Positions 49,795 through 58,972 of a stretch of DNA of 64,000 bases are shown here, piece after piece. This DNA is from Herminiimonas arsenitoxidans. Its GTDB lineage: Bacteria > Pseudomonadota > Gammaproteobacteria > Burkholderiales > Burkholderiaceae_D. The DNA is taken from assembly GCF_900130075.1 (NCBI RefSeq), contig NZ_LT671418.1:2418001-2482000 (forward strand), in the 5' to 3' direction. The notes beneath the pieces were generated by a model. That model was not told where the DNA came from, searched no databases, and was given only the letters and a program-made list of their open reading frames with translations. A program made the position numbers and the translations under genes. Position 1 is the stretch's first letter. The number at the start of each line of letters is the position of its first letter.

Positions 49795-51813
49795 ATGAGT
49801 TACCAGTTGTCTCGTACCACCATCGCAGCATCCTTGCTGCTTGCGTTCGGTAGCACTGCATTTGCAGCAGAACCGGTTAATGAATCCAATGTCTTTACGC
49901 TCGGCGAAATCAATGTCGCAGGATCAGGCACGGCGACACCTGCAACAGGTGGTGCTACCGTCACCCGCGAGGAGATGGATGATTTCAATCGTGAGACCCT
50001 GCAGAAGGCGCTTGATATCTTGCCAGGCGTCACCGTAACAGGTGGCGGCCAACGTAATGAAAGTATGGTCTACGTACGCGGCTTTGATAGCCGCCAAGTT
50101 CCTGTATTTATTGACGGCATTCCTGTTTATGTGTCCTACGATGGCAATGTCGACATGGCACGCTTTACTACTTACGATCTGGCATCCATTGAAGTTGCAA
50201 AGGGTTTCAGTTCCGTTCTATACGGTCCAAATACCATTGGTGGCGCAATCAACTTGATCAGCCGCCGTCCAGTCAAAGCATTCGAAGGCAATATTGGCGT
50301 CGGCATTCGATCCAATGACAAATTCAATTCCAATGGCAACAACGCCAACATTAATCTCGGCACCAATCAAGGCATGTGGTACGCGCAACTCGCCATGTCT
50401 TATCTGGACACGGATGGTTACACGCTATCCCGCGACTTCCGTCCTGTTGCAACACAACCTGATCGCGAGCGCCGCAATGCCTATAGCAACGACAAGAAAA
50501 TCAATATCAAGGTCGGCCTGACGCCAAATACAACAGATGAATACTCGCTGAATTACATCAACCAAAAAGGTGAAAAAGGTAGCCCACCATATGCTGGCAC
50601 CTTGGCGACCGCCAACTACTGGCAATGGCCAGCATGGGATAAAGAGAGTGTGTATTTCATTTCCAATACTGCAATCGGTCAAAACTCTTATGTCAAAGTA
50701 CGTGCCTACTATGACAAGTTCACAAATCGCTTGAACGCATACGATGATGCACGCTACTCAACTGTCACCAAAAGAAGTTCTTTTTATAGTTTTTACGACG
50801 ACCACACTTATGGCGGTAGCGTTGAATTCGGGACAAAAATCTCTGATATCAATACCTTAAAGGTCGCCTTACATTTAAAAGAAGACATTCATAAAGAACA
50901 TAATCTTGGCGAGCCGACTCAACATTCTCAAGACAGAACAACGTCAATCAGTATTGAAGATACTCACAAATTGACAAGCAAATTGGACTTGGTTACTGGC
51001 GCAAGCTATGACACGCGCAAAGGTAAGCAGGCTCAAAAATATGATTCGACTCTGGGTATTATCAACTACGCACCTACCGACACGTCTGCGTTCAATCCAC
51101 AAGCTGGCTTGATTTACCACACATCAGAAACAGGTAATGCCTACTTTACGATCGCTCGAAAATCTCGCTTCCCGACAATCAAAAATCGTTATTCGGGCGG
51201 CTTGGGTTCAAACATTCCAAACCCTAGTTTGGATGTAGAACGTGCCACCAACTATCAATTAGGGTTCTCCGAAAAACTGAATCCTAAACTGCGTGTAGAG
51301 GCTGCCATCTTCTACAGCGAGATTACTGACATGATGCAATCGGTCCCTGTTCCAGGAACCGTATGCGGTACAAGTACGTGTAATCAGGTACAGAACGTCG
51401 GCGACGTCAGAACTAAAGGTATTGAGTTAGGAATAACCAATTTCATCACTGACAATCTTGAAATCGGTGGGAACTACACTTACACACACAGAGAAAACAA
51501 ATCAAACCCTAGTGTCAAACTGACTGAAGTCCCGTTGAGTAAGTTCTTTGCCTATGCAAAATGGGCAGCTACACCGAAACTTAATGTTATCGGTAACGCC
51601 GTATATCGTACTCATCAATACACGGGCCTCAATGGTGTTTTTAGAGACACTCCTGCTTTCACAGTTGCGAACGCGAAAATTAGTTATGCCATCCAGAAAG
51701 ATGTGACGATCGAAGCAGGTGTAAACAATCTGTTCGATCGTAACTATGCATACACTGAAGGCTTCTACGAAGAAGGCCGTAACCTCTTCGCTAATTTGAA
51801 CTACCGTTTCTAA
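49795..51813 (+). CDS. TonB-dependent outer-membrane receptor 1
   Basis: A 672-residue receptor: signal peptide ending STAFAAE, plug domain (LQKALDILPGVTVTGGGQRN, VYVRGFDSRQVPVFIDGIP, GPNTIGGAINLISRRP), then a barrel ending NLFANLNYRF. Plug and length resemble receptors for metal complexes or cobalamin-size ligands. It is followed 10 bases later by a binding-protein gene, and the intervals suggest one transcript with the di-heme protein. The second half of the gene is more A/T-rich than neighbours. The ligand is unknown; its ModE-like upstream site suggests an oxyanion or metal. Confidence 0.93.
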   Translation: MSYQLSRTTIAASLLLAFGSTAFAAEPVNESNVFTLGEINVAGSGTATPATGGATVTREEMDDFNRETLQKALDILPGVTVTGGGQRNESMVYVRGFDSRQVPVFIDGIPVYVSYDGNVDMARFTTYDLASIEVAKGFSSVLYGPNTIGGAINLISRRPVKAFEGNIGVGIRSNDKFNSNGNNANINLGTNQGMWYAQLAMSYLDTDGYTLSRDFRPVATQPDRERRNAYSNDKKINIKVGLTPNTTDEYSLNYINQKGEKGSPPYAGTLATANYWQWPAWDKESVYFISNTAIGQNSYVKVRAYYDKFTNRLNAYDDARYSTVTKRSSFYSFYDDHTYGGSVEFGTKISDINTLKVALHLKEDIHKEHNLGEPTQHSQDRTTSISIEDTHKLTSKLDLVTGASYDTRKGKQAQKYDSTLGIINYAPTDTSAFNPQAGLIYHTSETGNAYFTIARKSRFPTIKNRYSGGLGSNIPNPSLDVERATNYQLGFSEKLNPKLRVEAAIFYSEITDMMQSVPVPGTVCGTSTCNQVQNVGDVRTKGIELGITNFITDNLEIGGNYTYTHRENKSNPSVKLTEVPLSKFFAYAKWAATPKLNVIGNAVYRTHQYTGLNGVFRDTPAFTVANAKISYAIQKDVTIEAGVNNLFDRNYAYTEGFYEEGRNLFANLNYRF

Positions 51814-51823
51814 GAGTTTCACT

Positions 51824-53170
51824 ATGCTACGCACATCACTTTCTCTCCGTAAGCTGATCGCTACTGCGATCTTCGGCTTTGCATCTGTCATCGCTGTGGC
51901 GGCAGATAAACCCGCTGGCAAGGTTGTGGTCATGACCAGTTATCCGGAAGAAGTGGTGGCGCGTTTCGAAGCTGCTTTTGAAAAAGCGCATCCCGGTACC
52001 CGCGTTGAAATACTCTGGCGTCGTTCCGGTGATGCGCTGTCTTACCTGCGCAAACCGAATCAAGGTAATGTCGATGTCTACTGGACACCGGCACAACGTA
52101 ATTTCCAAATCCTCGCCAAAGAAGGTGCATTCCGCCGTCCCGATCTGGATATGAAGGGCCTGCCTGCCAAAGTTGGCGGCTTCCCGATCTCCGATCCTGC
52201 CGACTTCTATCTCGCAAGTGAAATTGCAGGCTATGGCTTTGCGATCAATCCGCAGCGCCTGCAAGACAAAAAATTGCCGCAACCAAAACAATGGACAGAC
52301 CTGACCGGCCCTGAGTGGAAAGACGAAATCGTTTTCCCGATCCCGGGCAAAGTCGGCTTCGCACCGATCCTCATAGACATCATCTTGCAAGGATATGGCT
52401 GGGATAAAGGCTGGGCCTTGCTGCAATCCATAGGCAGCAATGCGCACCTATTGGGTCAAGGCGGTGCAAATATTTCCGATGACGTCCGTAACGGTCAGGC
52501 CAGTGTCGGCGTGTCTATCGACTTCTTCATCAAATCGGCGATAGCCAATGGCGCGCCTATCCAGTTTATTTATCCCGGCATTACTGGTTACTCGCCAGCG
52601 CATGTCGGCATCATGAAGGGCGCACCGAATCTGGCAGCTGCTCGCGCCTTCGCTACTTTCGTATTGTCGGATGAAGGGCAGAAGATACTGTTCCATCATG
52701 ACATCCGTAAATTGCCGGTACGTCCTGCAGTGTATGCAGACAAACCAGCCGGCTACTACGATCCGTTCGAAGCTGCCAAGGCCATGCCTTTTGTCTTTGA
52801 TACCGAACGTGCATTGGCACGTCAGGGCTTCAACAACACTTTGTTTGATGTGTTGATCAGCAATGAACATGTGCGTCTGCGTTCGGCGAATGACAAGGTC
52901 ATTCAGGCCGAGCGTGCAGCAAACACTCCGGTATTGAAAGCAAAAGCTGCTCAAGCACGCGGCTTGCTCGATACGATACCAGTGAGCGAAGCAGAAGCCA
53001 CTGCGCTCGCGCCACAGTTTGTGTTCGCCTTTGATGAAACAACAGACGCTCACCGCAATGATGCGATTACTGCGCAATGGACTACGCGCATCCGGGAAAA
53101 CCGTGCACGTGCAGAACAACTAGCGCAGGAAGTATTAAACGCAACGGGCAAGCAAGCGAGTGCCCAGTGA
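51824..53170 (+). CDS. ABC-type periplasmic solute-binding protein (iron/metal type)
   Basis: A 448-residue exported binding protein. Signal peptide to about residue 28 (ASVIAVAADKPAGK), then the class II SBP fold (VVVMTSYPEEVVARFEAAFE, then VDVYWTPAQRN). It resembles the FutA/AfuA-like extracellular solute-binding proteins. The C-terminal region is longer than in typical FbpA. No permease or ATPase genes accompany it. It lies between a receptor and a di-heme oxidoreductase and overlaps the latter by 4 bases (GTGA). Confidence 0.87.
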   Translation: MLRTSLSLRKLIATAIFGFASVIAVAADKPAGKVVVMTSYPEEVVARFEAAFEKAHPGTRVEILWRRSGDALSYLRKPNQGNVDVYWTPAQRNFQILAKEGAFRRPDLDMKGLPAKVGGFPISDPADFYLASEIAGYGFAINPQRLQDKKLPQPKQWTDLTGPEWKDEIVFPIPGKVGFAPILIDIILQGYGWDKGWALLQSIGSNAHLLGQGGANISDDVRNGQASVGVSIDFFIKSAIANGAPIQFIYPGITGYSPAHVGIMKGAPNLAAARAFATFVLSDEGQKILFHHDIRKLPVRPAVYADKPAGYYDPFEAAKAMPFVFDTERALARQGFNNTLFDVLISNEHVRLRSANDKVIQAERAANTPVLKAKAAQARGLLDTIPVSEAEATALAPQFVFAFDETTDAHRNDAITAQWTTRIRENRARAEQLAQEVLNATGKQASAQ

Positions 53171-54540
53171 AATTCAAACGTTTCATCGGCTATCTGGGTG
53201 TGTTGCCAGTAGCCTTGCTGTTAAGTGGTACCGCCAACATTGATACCAAGTCACTGAGCGGCGGCAGCGCTACCGTCTTTGACGACAGCCGCGACGCATA
53301 TTCGCAAGCCAGTCCGGTTATGGATACGGACAATATGGCCGCATTCATCCAAGGCCGCGGCTTGTTCCGCCAATCGTGGGTAGTCGCACCGGCGAATGAC
53401 AGGGCGGCCGGACTCGGCCCACTATACAACCGCATTTCCTGCATTGCCTGCCATGCCAAAAATGGCCGCGGCGGCGCACCTGATGGTCCTGATGGCACCA
53501 TGCAAGCGATGCTCTTGCGCCTCAGCATACCCGGCAGCAATCCGCATGGCGGTCCGAAACCGCATCCCGCGTATGGCGATCAGTTGAATGAACGCGGCGT
53601 GCCTGGTGTACCCGGCGAAGGCATAGGCTTCCTGATCTATGACGAAAATGTAGAAACACTGGCCGACGGCACCAAAGTCACGCTGCGCAAACCGAATGTC
53701 CATTTCAAGGAAATGGCCTACGGTGCGCTCGGCACAGATGTCATGGTGTCACCACGCGTAGGCCCGGTTATCTATGGCCTCGGCCTGCTGGAAGCGGTCA
53801 GCGACGAAACCATATTGGCAATGGCAAAACAGGCCAAGCCGGATGGCATCGCCGGACGCGTGAATATGGTCTGGGATGCGATGGCGCAAAAGGAAGCAAT
53901 AGGACGCTTCGGCATGAAGGCGAATGTCGCGACACTGACCGAGCAAATCGCGAATGCTTTCTCCGGCGACCTCGGCATTACGTCACCTCTGATTCCGCAA
54001 GAAAATTGTACCAAGGTACAAACCGCCTGCCAGCGCGCACCGTCCGGTGGCGAACCTGAACTGACGCGCGCTGAGCTGTATGCGACCGTGTTCTACACGC
54101 GCATGTTGGCGGTACCGGCACGACGCGATGTGAATAACAAACAAGTAATCCACGGCAATCGTTTATTTGTACAAGCACGTTGCATTGCCTGTCACGCATC
54201 GCCATTACGTACCCGTCCTGATGCTGCGTTGCCAGCCTTGTCCAACCAGTTGATACGCCCTTATACAGATTTGTTGCTGCACGATATGGGGCCAGGTTTG
54301 GCCGATGGCCGTAGCGATTATCTTGCCACCGGCAAAGAATGGCGCACGCCACCTTTGTGGGGCATAGGGCTGACACACAAGGTCAATCCCGATGCCGGCT
54401 ATCTGCATGATGGTCGTGCTCGCACCTTGCTGGAAGCCATCATGTGGCATGGCGGCGAAGGCAACTACTCGAAGGAAGCAGTACGCGCGATGTCGACCGA
54501 AGATCGCACTGCCTTGCTGCGTTTTCTGGAATCGCTCTGA
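53167..54540 (+). CDS. di-heme oxidoreductase (DUF1111 family)
   Basis: A 457-residue exported protein with two c-type heme sites, CIACHAKNG at about residue 91 and CIACHASPL at about 339, in a DUF1111/MauG-related fold. An N-terminal hydrophobic segment (FIGYLGVLPVALLLSG) targets it for export. The GTG start overlaps the SBP stop (GTGA); the longer upstream frame is not used. Such proteins occur beside metal-uptake systems such as imelysin or EfeO genes and may change the ligand's redox state. Function inferred only. Confidence 0.85.
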   Translation: MKFKRFIGYLGVLPVALLLSGTANIDTKSLSGGSATVFDDSRDAYSQASPVMDTDNMAAFIQGRGLFRQSWVVAPANDRAAGLGPLYNRISCIACHAKNGRGGAPDGPDGTMQAMLLRLSIPGSNPHGGPKPHPAYGDQLNERGVPGVPGEGIGFLIYDENVETLADGTKVTLRKPNVHFKEMAYGALGTDVMVSPRVGPVIYGLGLLEAVSDETILAMAKQAKPDGIAGRVNMVWDAMAQKEAIGRFGMKANVATLTEQIANAFSGDLGITSPLIPQENCTKVQTACQRAPSGGEPELTRAELYATVFYTRMLAVPARRDVNNKQVIHGNRLFVQARCIACHASPLRTRPDAALPALSNQLIRPYTDLLLHDMGPGLADGRSDYLATGKEWRTPPLWGIGLTHKVNPDAGYLHDGRARTLLEAIMWHGGEGNYSKEAVRAMSTEDRTALLRFLESL

Positions 54541-54642
54541 ATACAATCCGTTGCCAAATTTGCAGGACAAAATATCCTGCTTCCCCTATCTCGACTCTCA
54601 TGTAAAACTGTCGTCATCGACGTATAAATGGAAGAGAAGATC

Positions 54643-54840
54643 ATGGCAAAGAAAGAAGAACTGGACCCAGAAACACTAGCCGTCCTGAACTGGTGCATAG
54701 AAGTAGAAGGCTTCCTGGTCGCCGGCGGTGCCACCTTGGCAGAAGCGCAAGATCATATTGAAGAGCAGATCGAATGGTTCACCGATTTGTTCTATGACGG
54801 CCTGACACCGGAAGAAGCGGCGAAAGAAGCATTGGCCTGA
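54643..54840 (+). CDS. small acidic hypothetical protein
   Basis: A 65-residue acidic protein starting MAKKEELDPETLAVLNW, predicted all-helical (LAEAQDHIEEQIEWFTDLFY, then TPEEAAKEAL). GAAGAG precedes this ATG by about 6 bases; an ATG 15 bases upstream is also possible. No family recognised. It is monocistronic with a strong terminator. Confidence 0.65.
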   Translation: MAKKEELDPETLAVLNWCIEVEGFLVAGGATLAEAQDHIEEQIEWFTDLFYDGLTPEEAAKEALA

Positions 54841-54857
54841 ACGCCAGACACTGAAAA

Positions 54858-54898
54858 CTAAAAAGCGCGCCTGAATGTTCAAGGCGCGCTTTTTTTAT
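54858..54898. terminator. bidirectional terminator
   Basis: AAAAAGCGCGCCT and AGGCGCGCTTTTT form a strong stem; A/T runs lie on both sides, between convergent genes. Confidence 0.92.
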
Positions 54899-54913
54899 TG
54901 CATCCAACAAATA

Positions 54914-55747
54914 TCAATCTTCGGCTGGCACTGTCACTGGCGTAAATCCGTATTGCGCCATCAGCTTCTGCGCTTGCGGGCTTAACAGGAAAAGCGCGAA
55001 TCGATAAGCGGCTTCATGCGATTTTTTCTCGCGTGTGATCACCGATAAACCATAGCTAGGTGTGATTGCCAATGCTGCCGGCAATGGCACGCTGGCGAAC
55101 TTGGGGTCAGGTGTGGTCTGACGACCACTGCAATAACCCAGCGATATCTGCACCTTCTTTTCCGCGAAAAAATATTCCATTGCATTGCGCCCAGCTGGAA
55201 CCGGCGGATTGTTTTTTCCACCGACCAGTTGCTGCGCTTTTGCTTCCAGAATTGCTTGCGCACCGGGACGAACTTTCTCGGCCTTGGCAAACATTTGCCA
55301 CGCATAATCACCGCCCGGATCAGCTTTTGGTGTTGAAGTACCGAGGCCGACTTGCGGATCGAGTAAACGATCCAACAAGTTTTCTGTCGTCAACTTGTAG
55401 TCCGGCAAAGCTTTCGCGCACAGACGATTGCGTACCATCACGACTGCTGGTGTTGCGATACCTTGATCGGCCAAAGCTTGCGGATGCTCCATATTCGCTG
55501 ACGCAAAGATATCGGCTTGTTCACCGCTCTCTATGCGCTCACGCAATAAACCGGCAGGACCAAATTGCGCATCGATCTTTTGTCCGGTCTGTTGCGTATA
55601 GAGCTGCGCGACAGCTGTCATCGCACCGGTCAAGCTACCTGCAGCCAACACCTTGATAGGTGCTGATGGCAAGGGTGTGACGGCCGCAGCGCTGACACTA
55701 ACCAGCATCAGCGGTAAAGCCATATAAGAAAAAACTATTTTCTTCAC
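54914..55747 (-). CDS. modA: ModA-like molybdate/oxyanion-binding protein, without ModBC
   Basis: A 277-residue exported binding protein. After the signal peptide (MLVSVSAAAVT) comes the ModA opening IKVLAAGSLTGAMTAVAQLY and the anion-binding Ser segment DIFASANMEHP. The third region GLGTSTPKADPGGDYAWQMF and VQISLGYCSG align with the ModA core but are divergent, so the ligand may be tungstate, molybdate or another oxyanion. modB and modC are absent nearby. It follows TonB receptor 2 by 23 bases, probably in the same transcript. The gene symbol is given by similarity only. Confidence 0.8.
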   Translation of the reverse strand: MKKIVFSYMALPLMLVSVSAAAVTPLPSAPIKVLAAGSLTGAMTAVAQLYTQQTGQKIDAQFGPAGLLRERIESGEQADIFASANMEHPQALADQGIATPAVVMVRNRLCAKALPDYKLTTENLLDRLLDPQVGLGTSTPKADPGGDYAWQMFAKAEKVRPGAQAILEAKAQQLVGGKNNPPVPAGRNAMEYFFAEKKVQISLGYCSGRQTTPDPKFASVPLPAALAITPSYGLSVITREKKSHEAAYRFALFLLSPQAQKLMAQYGFTPVTVPAED

Positions 55748-55770
55748 AATGATTTCGCTTTCAGGAAAAA

Positions 55771-57903
55771 TTAGAAATCCATTTGCATAGATGCACGGAT
55801 AGTGCGCGGGGCACCCAGTGTGCCGGTACCATTATCTGCACCGGTATAACCGTTCTGTCCACTTGGTACGATATTGGCCCAGTAACGCTCATCAGTAACA
55901 TTGTTGATGGCAAGACGCCATGTAGTCGGGCGTCCCATTAATTGCGTCGTGTAACGCGCGCCCAGATCCATCACCGTATAGCCATCTACTTTGTAGCTAT
56001 TGATGTTGTCACCTTGTCGACTGCCTGCATGACTGACGTTCAGGCTAAGCCCTAAGCCAGGTATCATCGCGACGCGGTAGTCCAGCAAGATATTGCTGAC
56101 TATGCGCGACAAGCCCATGATTTGTTTATTCGAAGTCGCAGGGCTGTTCGTATTCAGTAAACGTGGATCAAGATAAGTCAGGCCACCATACAAGGTGAGA
56201 TTGCGTGTCAGTGCGCCGTTTGCCATCAATTCGAGACCTTGATTACGCTGCTCGCCTTGCACGGCAAACACACCATTGGCAGCAAAGGCGAACGGACGCT
56301 CGATGCGAAACAAAGCGGCGCTGAAGCCCATTTTTTCAAATGCAAGTTTGTAGCCCAGTTCCCACTGCTTGCTGCGGTAAGGTGCCAGCGTTGTCGTACC
56401 TGATGTATCGCCTTGCTGCAGGCTGTCCGCATAAGATGCATAGATCGTCATGTTCTTTTGCGGCTTGTATGAAACCGTCGCATTAGTGCTGAGACCACTA
56501 TCGTTGTAAGCAGATGTCGCTACTGTTGTACCGTTGGGATTGTAGCCACGCTGATCAATCCAACTCTGACTCGCAAACAAACCGATCGACCACTGTTCAT
56601 TCAAGCCGAGCGTGTCTCCGACTGTGACGGATTGTTGTCGAACAGTTTGTGCCTTGTAACGATTCTTGAAATCCGAAAAAACAGGTTGATTGAAAATAGC
56701 CGGATTACCCAGAGTTGAATTGCCGAGTGTGATCGCACCTGTCTGAAATGGTCGGTAACGATCCCATTCAAATCCTGTTGCGGATACCACGATGTCATGT
56801 GTCATGCTGCCGGTGCTGACACGTCCATTCAACGCAACGGTATGGCTGAGAATTTCATCCAAACTGAAACTAGTCGTTGCTACTTTTACGTTGTAGGCAC
56901 CTGCATTATTCGTCAACGTATTAGTCGGTACTGTAGACGCACGATCACTGCTTTGCTTCAGTACACCAGCTGTCAGATTCCAATTCTGATTAAGACGATG
57001 TTTGATACGCGCGCTATAAGTTTCCGTCACGTTATCGTCACCAGCAAAAGGCTGGCCATAACCAACGCGTTTTGGATCTGGTGCTGTAGGAAACACGATA
57101 GTCGCGTTATTCAATGCGAACGTGCCTGGCAAACCTTTGCTCGTGTAGTGATAACGGCTGATATTCGTTTCCAGCTTGGTATCGCTCGTCAGTTGCACAT
57201 CGAAGGACAGACTTGCCAGCTTGCGATCCAGCTTGCTACGATCAACATAGCTTTCGCCACCCTCATCCAGCAAATTGACGCGAAAACCGTAACGCTTATC
57301 TTCACCAAAACGATCACTGATATCGGCGCTAACCGATGCGGAACCCTGGCTGGCGTAACCAAGCGTAAAGCGACGCAGCGGCGTTTCCGTCGGCCGCTTC
57401 AAGACATAGTTGAAGGTGCCGGCAGGACTGGCCGGACCATACAATGCGCCCGCCAATCCATTCAATACTTCAATACGATCAAACTGCTCGATAGGATAGT
57501 CGGTAGTCGCAGCGATATTCATGCCGTCTATGCGTGTGTTCTGTACGACGCCGGCTTGCAAGCCACGCGTTTGCGGACGAATGTTCTCGCCTTGTACCGA
57601 TGGCATGTAACGGAAGGCTTCGCGCACGCTTTTCAATTGCTGGTTCTCCAGCAGTTCAGCCGGCACGACGTTGATTGCGTACGGCGTATCCAGCACGCTC
57701 TTTTCGCCTAATGGTCCGATATTCGCTGTTTCTGTCTTGTAGGCAGGTGCACCTGTGCCGACAACGTCAACTGTTTCCAGCACGGCCGCTTTATCTGCTG
57801 CAAGAGAAGCAACAGGCAAAACGCCGCTCATGGTGGCGATGGCGAACACCGTCAGGCCCGATGCACGACGGGCAATATGTGATTTATTTATGTGGTTCTT
57901 CAT
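55771..57903 (-). CDS. TonB-dependent outer-membrane receptor 2 (siderophore-receptor type)
   Basis: A 710-residue receptor of the siderophore class. Signal peptide MKNHINKSHIARRASGLTVF ends near SLAADKA. Plug features are LGEKSVLDTPYAINVVPAEL, YMPSVQGENIRPQTRGLQAG and YGPASPAGTFNYVLKRP. The barrel ends RTIRASMQMDF. No strong ribosome site precedes the chosen start; an upstream start adding 20 residues is possible. It shares with the modA-like gene a divergent gap holding a ModE-box-like palindrome. It may import a metal- or oxyanion-siderophore complex. Confidence 0.9.
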   Translation of the reverse strand: MKNHINKSHIARRASGLTVFAIATMSGVLPVASLAADKAAVLETVDVVGTGAPAYKTETANIGPLGEKSVLDTPYAINVVPAELLENQQLKSVREAFRYMPSVQGENIRPQTRGLQAGVVQNTRIDGMNIAATTDYPIEQFDRIEVLNGLAGALYGPASPAGTFNYVLKRPTETPLRRFTLGYASQGSASVSADISDRFGEDKRYGFRVNLLDEGGESYVDRSKLDRKLASLSFDVQLTSDTKLETNISRYHYTSKGLPGTFALNNATIVFPTAPDPKRVGYGQPFAGDDNVTETYSARIKHRLNQNWNLTAGVLKQSSDRASTVPTNTLTNNAGAYNVKVATTSFSLDEILSHTVALNGRVSTGSMTHDIVVSATGFEWDRYRPFQTGAITLGNSTLGNPAIFNQPVFSDFKNRYKAQTVRQQSVTVGDTLGLNEQWSIGLFASQSWIDQRGYNPNGTTVATSAYNDSGLSTNATVSYKPQKNMTIYASYADSLQQGDTSGTTTLAPYRSKQWELGYKLAFEKMGFSAALFRIERPFAFAANGVFAVQGEQRNQGLELMANGALTRNLTLYGGLTYLDPRLLNTNSPATSNKQIMGLSRIVSNILLDYRVAMIPGLGLSLNVSHAGSRQGDNINSYKVDGYTVMDLGARYTTQLMGRPTTWRLAINNVTDERYWANIVPSGQNGYTGADNGTGTLGAPRTIRASMQMDF

Positions 57904-58035
57904 GAGTAATAGAGGAGTGACGAACAAGGTCCAAATCTTTGGACTACGCGATGCAGGCAGCATCCGTATGAAGTCGCCGTGTAAAGGAAGTCTTGCTTAT
58001 GCCGCTGGCATATCAGGCATTGCGGCCGAAGTTTA

Positions 58036-58064
58036 ATCGACATTACTTAAAACTACATAACGAT
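58036..58064. promoter_or_regulatory. ModE-box-like palindrome in receptor 2 / ModE-like gap
   Basis: CGACATTA (58038-58045) and ACATAACG (58055-58062) are separated by 9 bases; the outer CG pairs again span 25 bp, as at 49680-49708. The right side TACATAACGAT differs at one of 11 positions from the Mo-box arm; the left side is weaker. Confidence 0.55.
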
Positions 58065-58191
58065 ATTTATGCGACTGCGGCAAAGTAGCAACAACGCCAT
58101 CGTGTTGATTTCAGGAAAACTGCATTGAAAGACTTGCGTGTTCCGCAGCGATTTGAGCGAAAATACGTCCGTCCAAAAGAAAGCCCTAGCC

Positions 58192-58614
58192 ATGCCTAAA
58201 AGCCAGCCAAAAAAATCGACCTCCCCGCAGCCACGCGTGCGCGTTTTGATGGGGGAACTCACTGCGATGGGACCGGGCCGCGCAGATCTGATCGATGCGA
58301 TCGCACGCACAGGTTCCATCTCTGCTGCCGGGCGCGAAATGAATATGTCCTATCGTCGAGCATGGTCACTGGTCGAAACTACCAACGCCTCCTTTATCGA
58401 ACCACTCGTCATCGCCAGCACGGGTGGTAGCGGTGGCGGTGGGGCGCTCGTCACCGACTTTGGTCATGGTGTGGTTGAGCGTTACCGTGCGATGGAACGC
58501 AAAGCGGCGAAAGCCATCGCCAGCGATTTTGCGATCTTCAGCAAACTGCTCGCAGCACCAAAAATCGCCACTCCTGCAGCAAAAGCAAAACCTGCCAAGA
58601 GCGCGAAGAAGTAA
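58192..58614 (+). CDS. one-domain ModE-like winged-helix regulator
   Basis: A 140-residue protein corresponding to the DNA-binding half of ModE: a winged helix (LIDAIARTGSISAAGREMNM, followed by SYRRAWSLVE) and the diagnostic Gly-rich loop TGGSGGGGALVTDFG. The two C-terminal molybdate-binding Mop domains of E. coli ModE are missing; a Lys/Ala-rich tail takes their place. It therefore either senses through another partner or works constitutively. It lies divergent from receptor 2. Confidence 0.9.
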   Translation: MPKSQPKKSTSPQPRVRVLMGELTAMGPGRADLIDAIARTGSISAAGREMNMSYRRAWSLVETTNASFIEPLVIASTGGSGGGGALVTDFGHGVVERYRAMERKAAKAIASDFAIFSKLLAAPKIATPAAKAKPAKSAKK

Positions 58615-58972
58615 TTTTTACGGCAAGTACATCAACGACTCATCGTTTGGTGTACCTCATCGCTCTTGCTGCGTTTTCTACGAACAGAAAACCACAGCTC
58701 ACTCCTGCCATCTGACGAATCCTTATCTGTAGTTTACTAAGCCGATACCTGCTCAAAGCTTGCATCTACACGGTTTACGCTATATCCTCATGAGCATAAC
58801 GAAATCGGTTTTGCTAGCAAGCTGCAGAATAAATACCCATCCAGGCACAATTTTTCACGCATAGATACCGACCCCGTTATTACAGTGAGTTTCCGACCTG
58901 TGCGTCAGACAGCGCAAATCAAATGGTCGGCAACCTTATACGTTCCGTTGGAATTTTTGCAGGAAGAAAATC
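58615..58972. other. gene-free region with a third ModE-box-like palindrome
   Basis: 358 bases without a gene. It contains a ModE-box-like element at 58776-58803, listed separately. No terminator for the regulator gene was recognised. Confidence 0.6.
58776..58803. promoter_or_regulatory. third ModE-box-like palindrome
   Basis: CGCTATAT (58778-58785) and GCATAACG (58794-58801) around 8 bases, with outer CG pairs spanning 24 bp, the spacing of the classical Mo-box (two 11-bp arms around 6 bp). The left arm matches exactly. It could control the small gene at 58973 or be an extra site for the regulator gene. Confidence 0.45.

Noticed and set aside
53077-53166. Longer N-terminus for the di-heme oxidoreductase.
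   Set aside because: It would lie within the end of the binding-protein gene and place 30 unrelated residues ahead of the export signal; the GTG at 53167 gives the normal coupled start.
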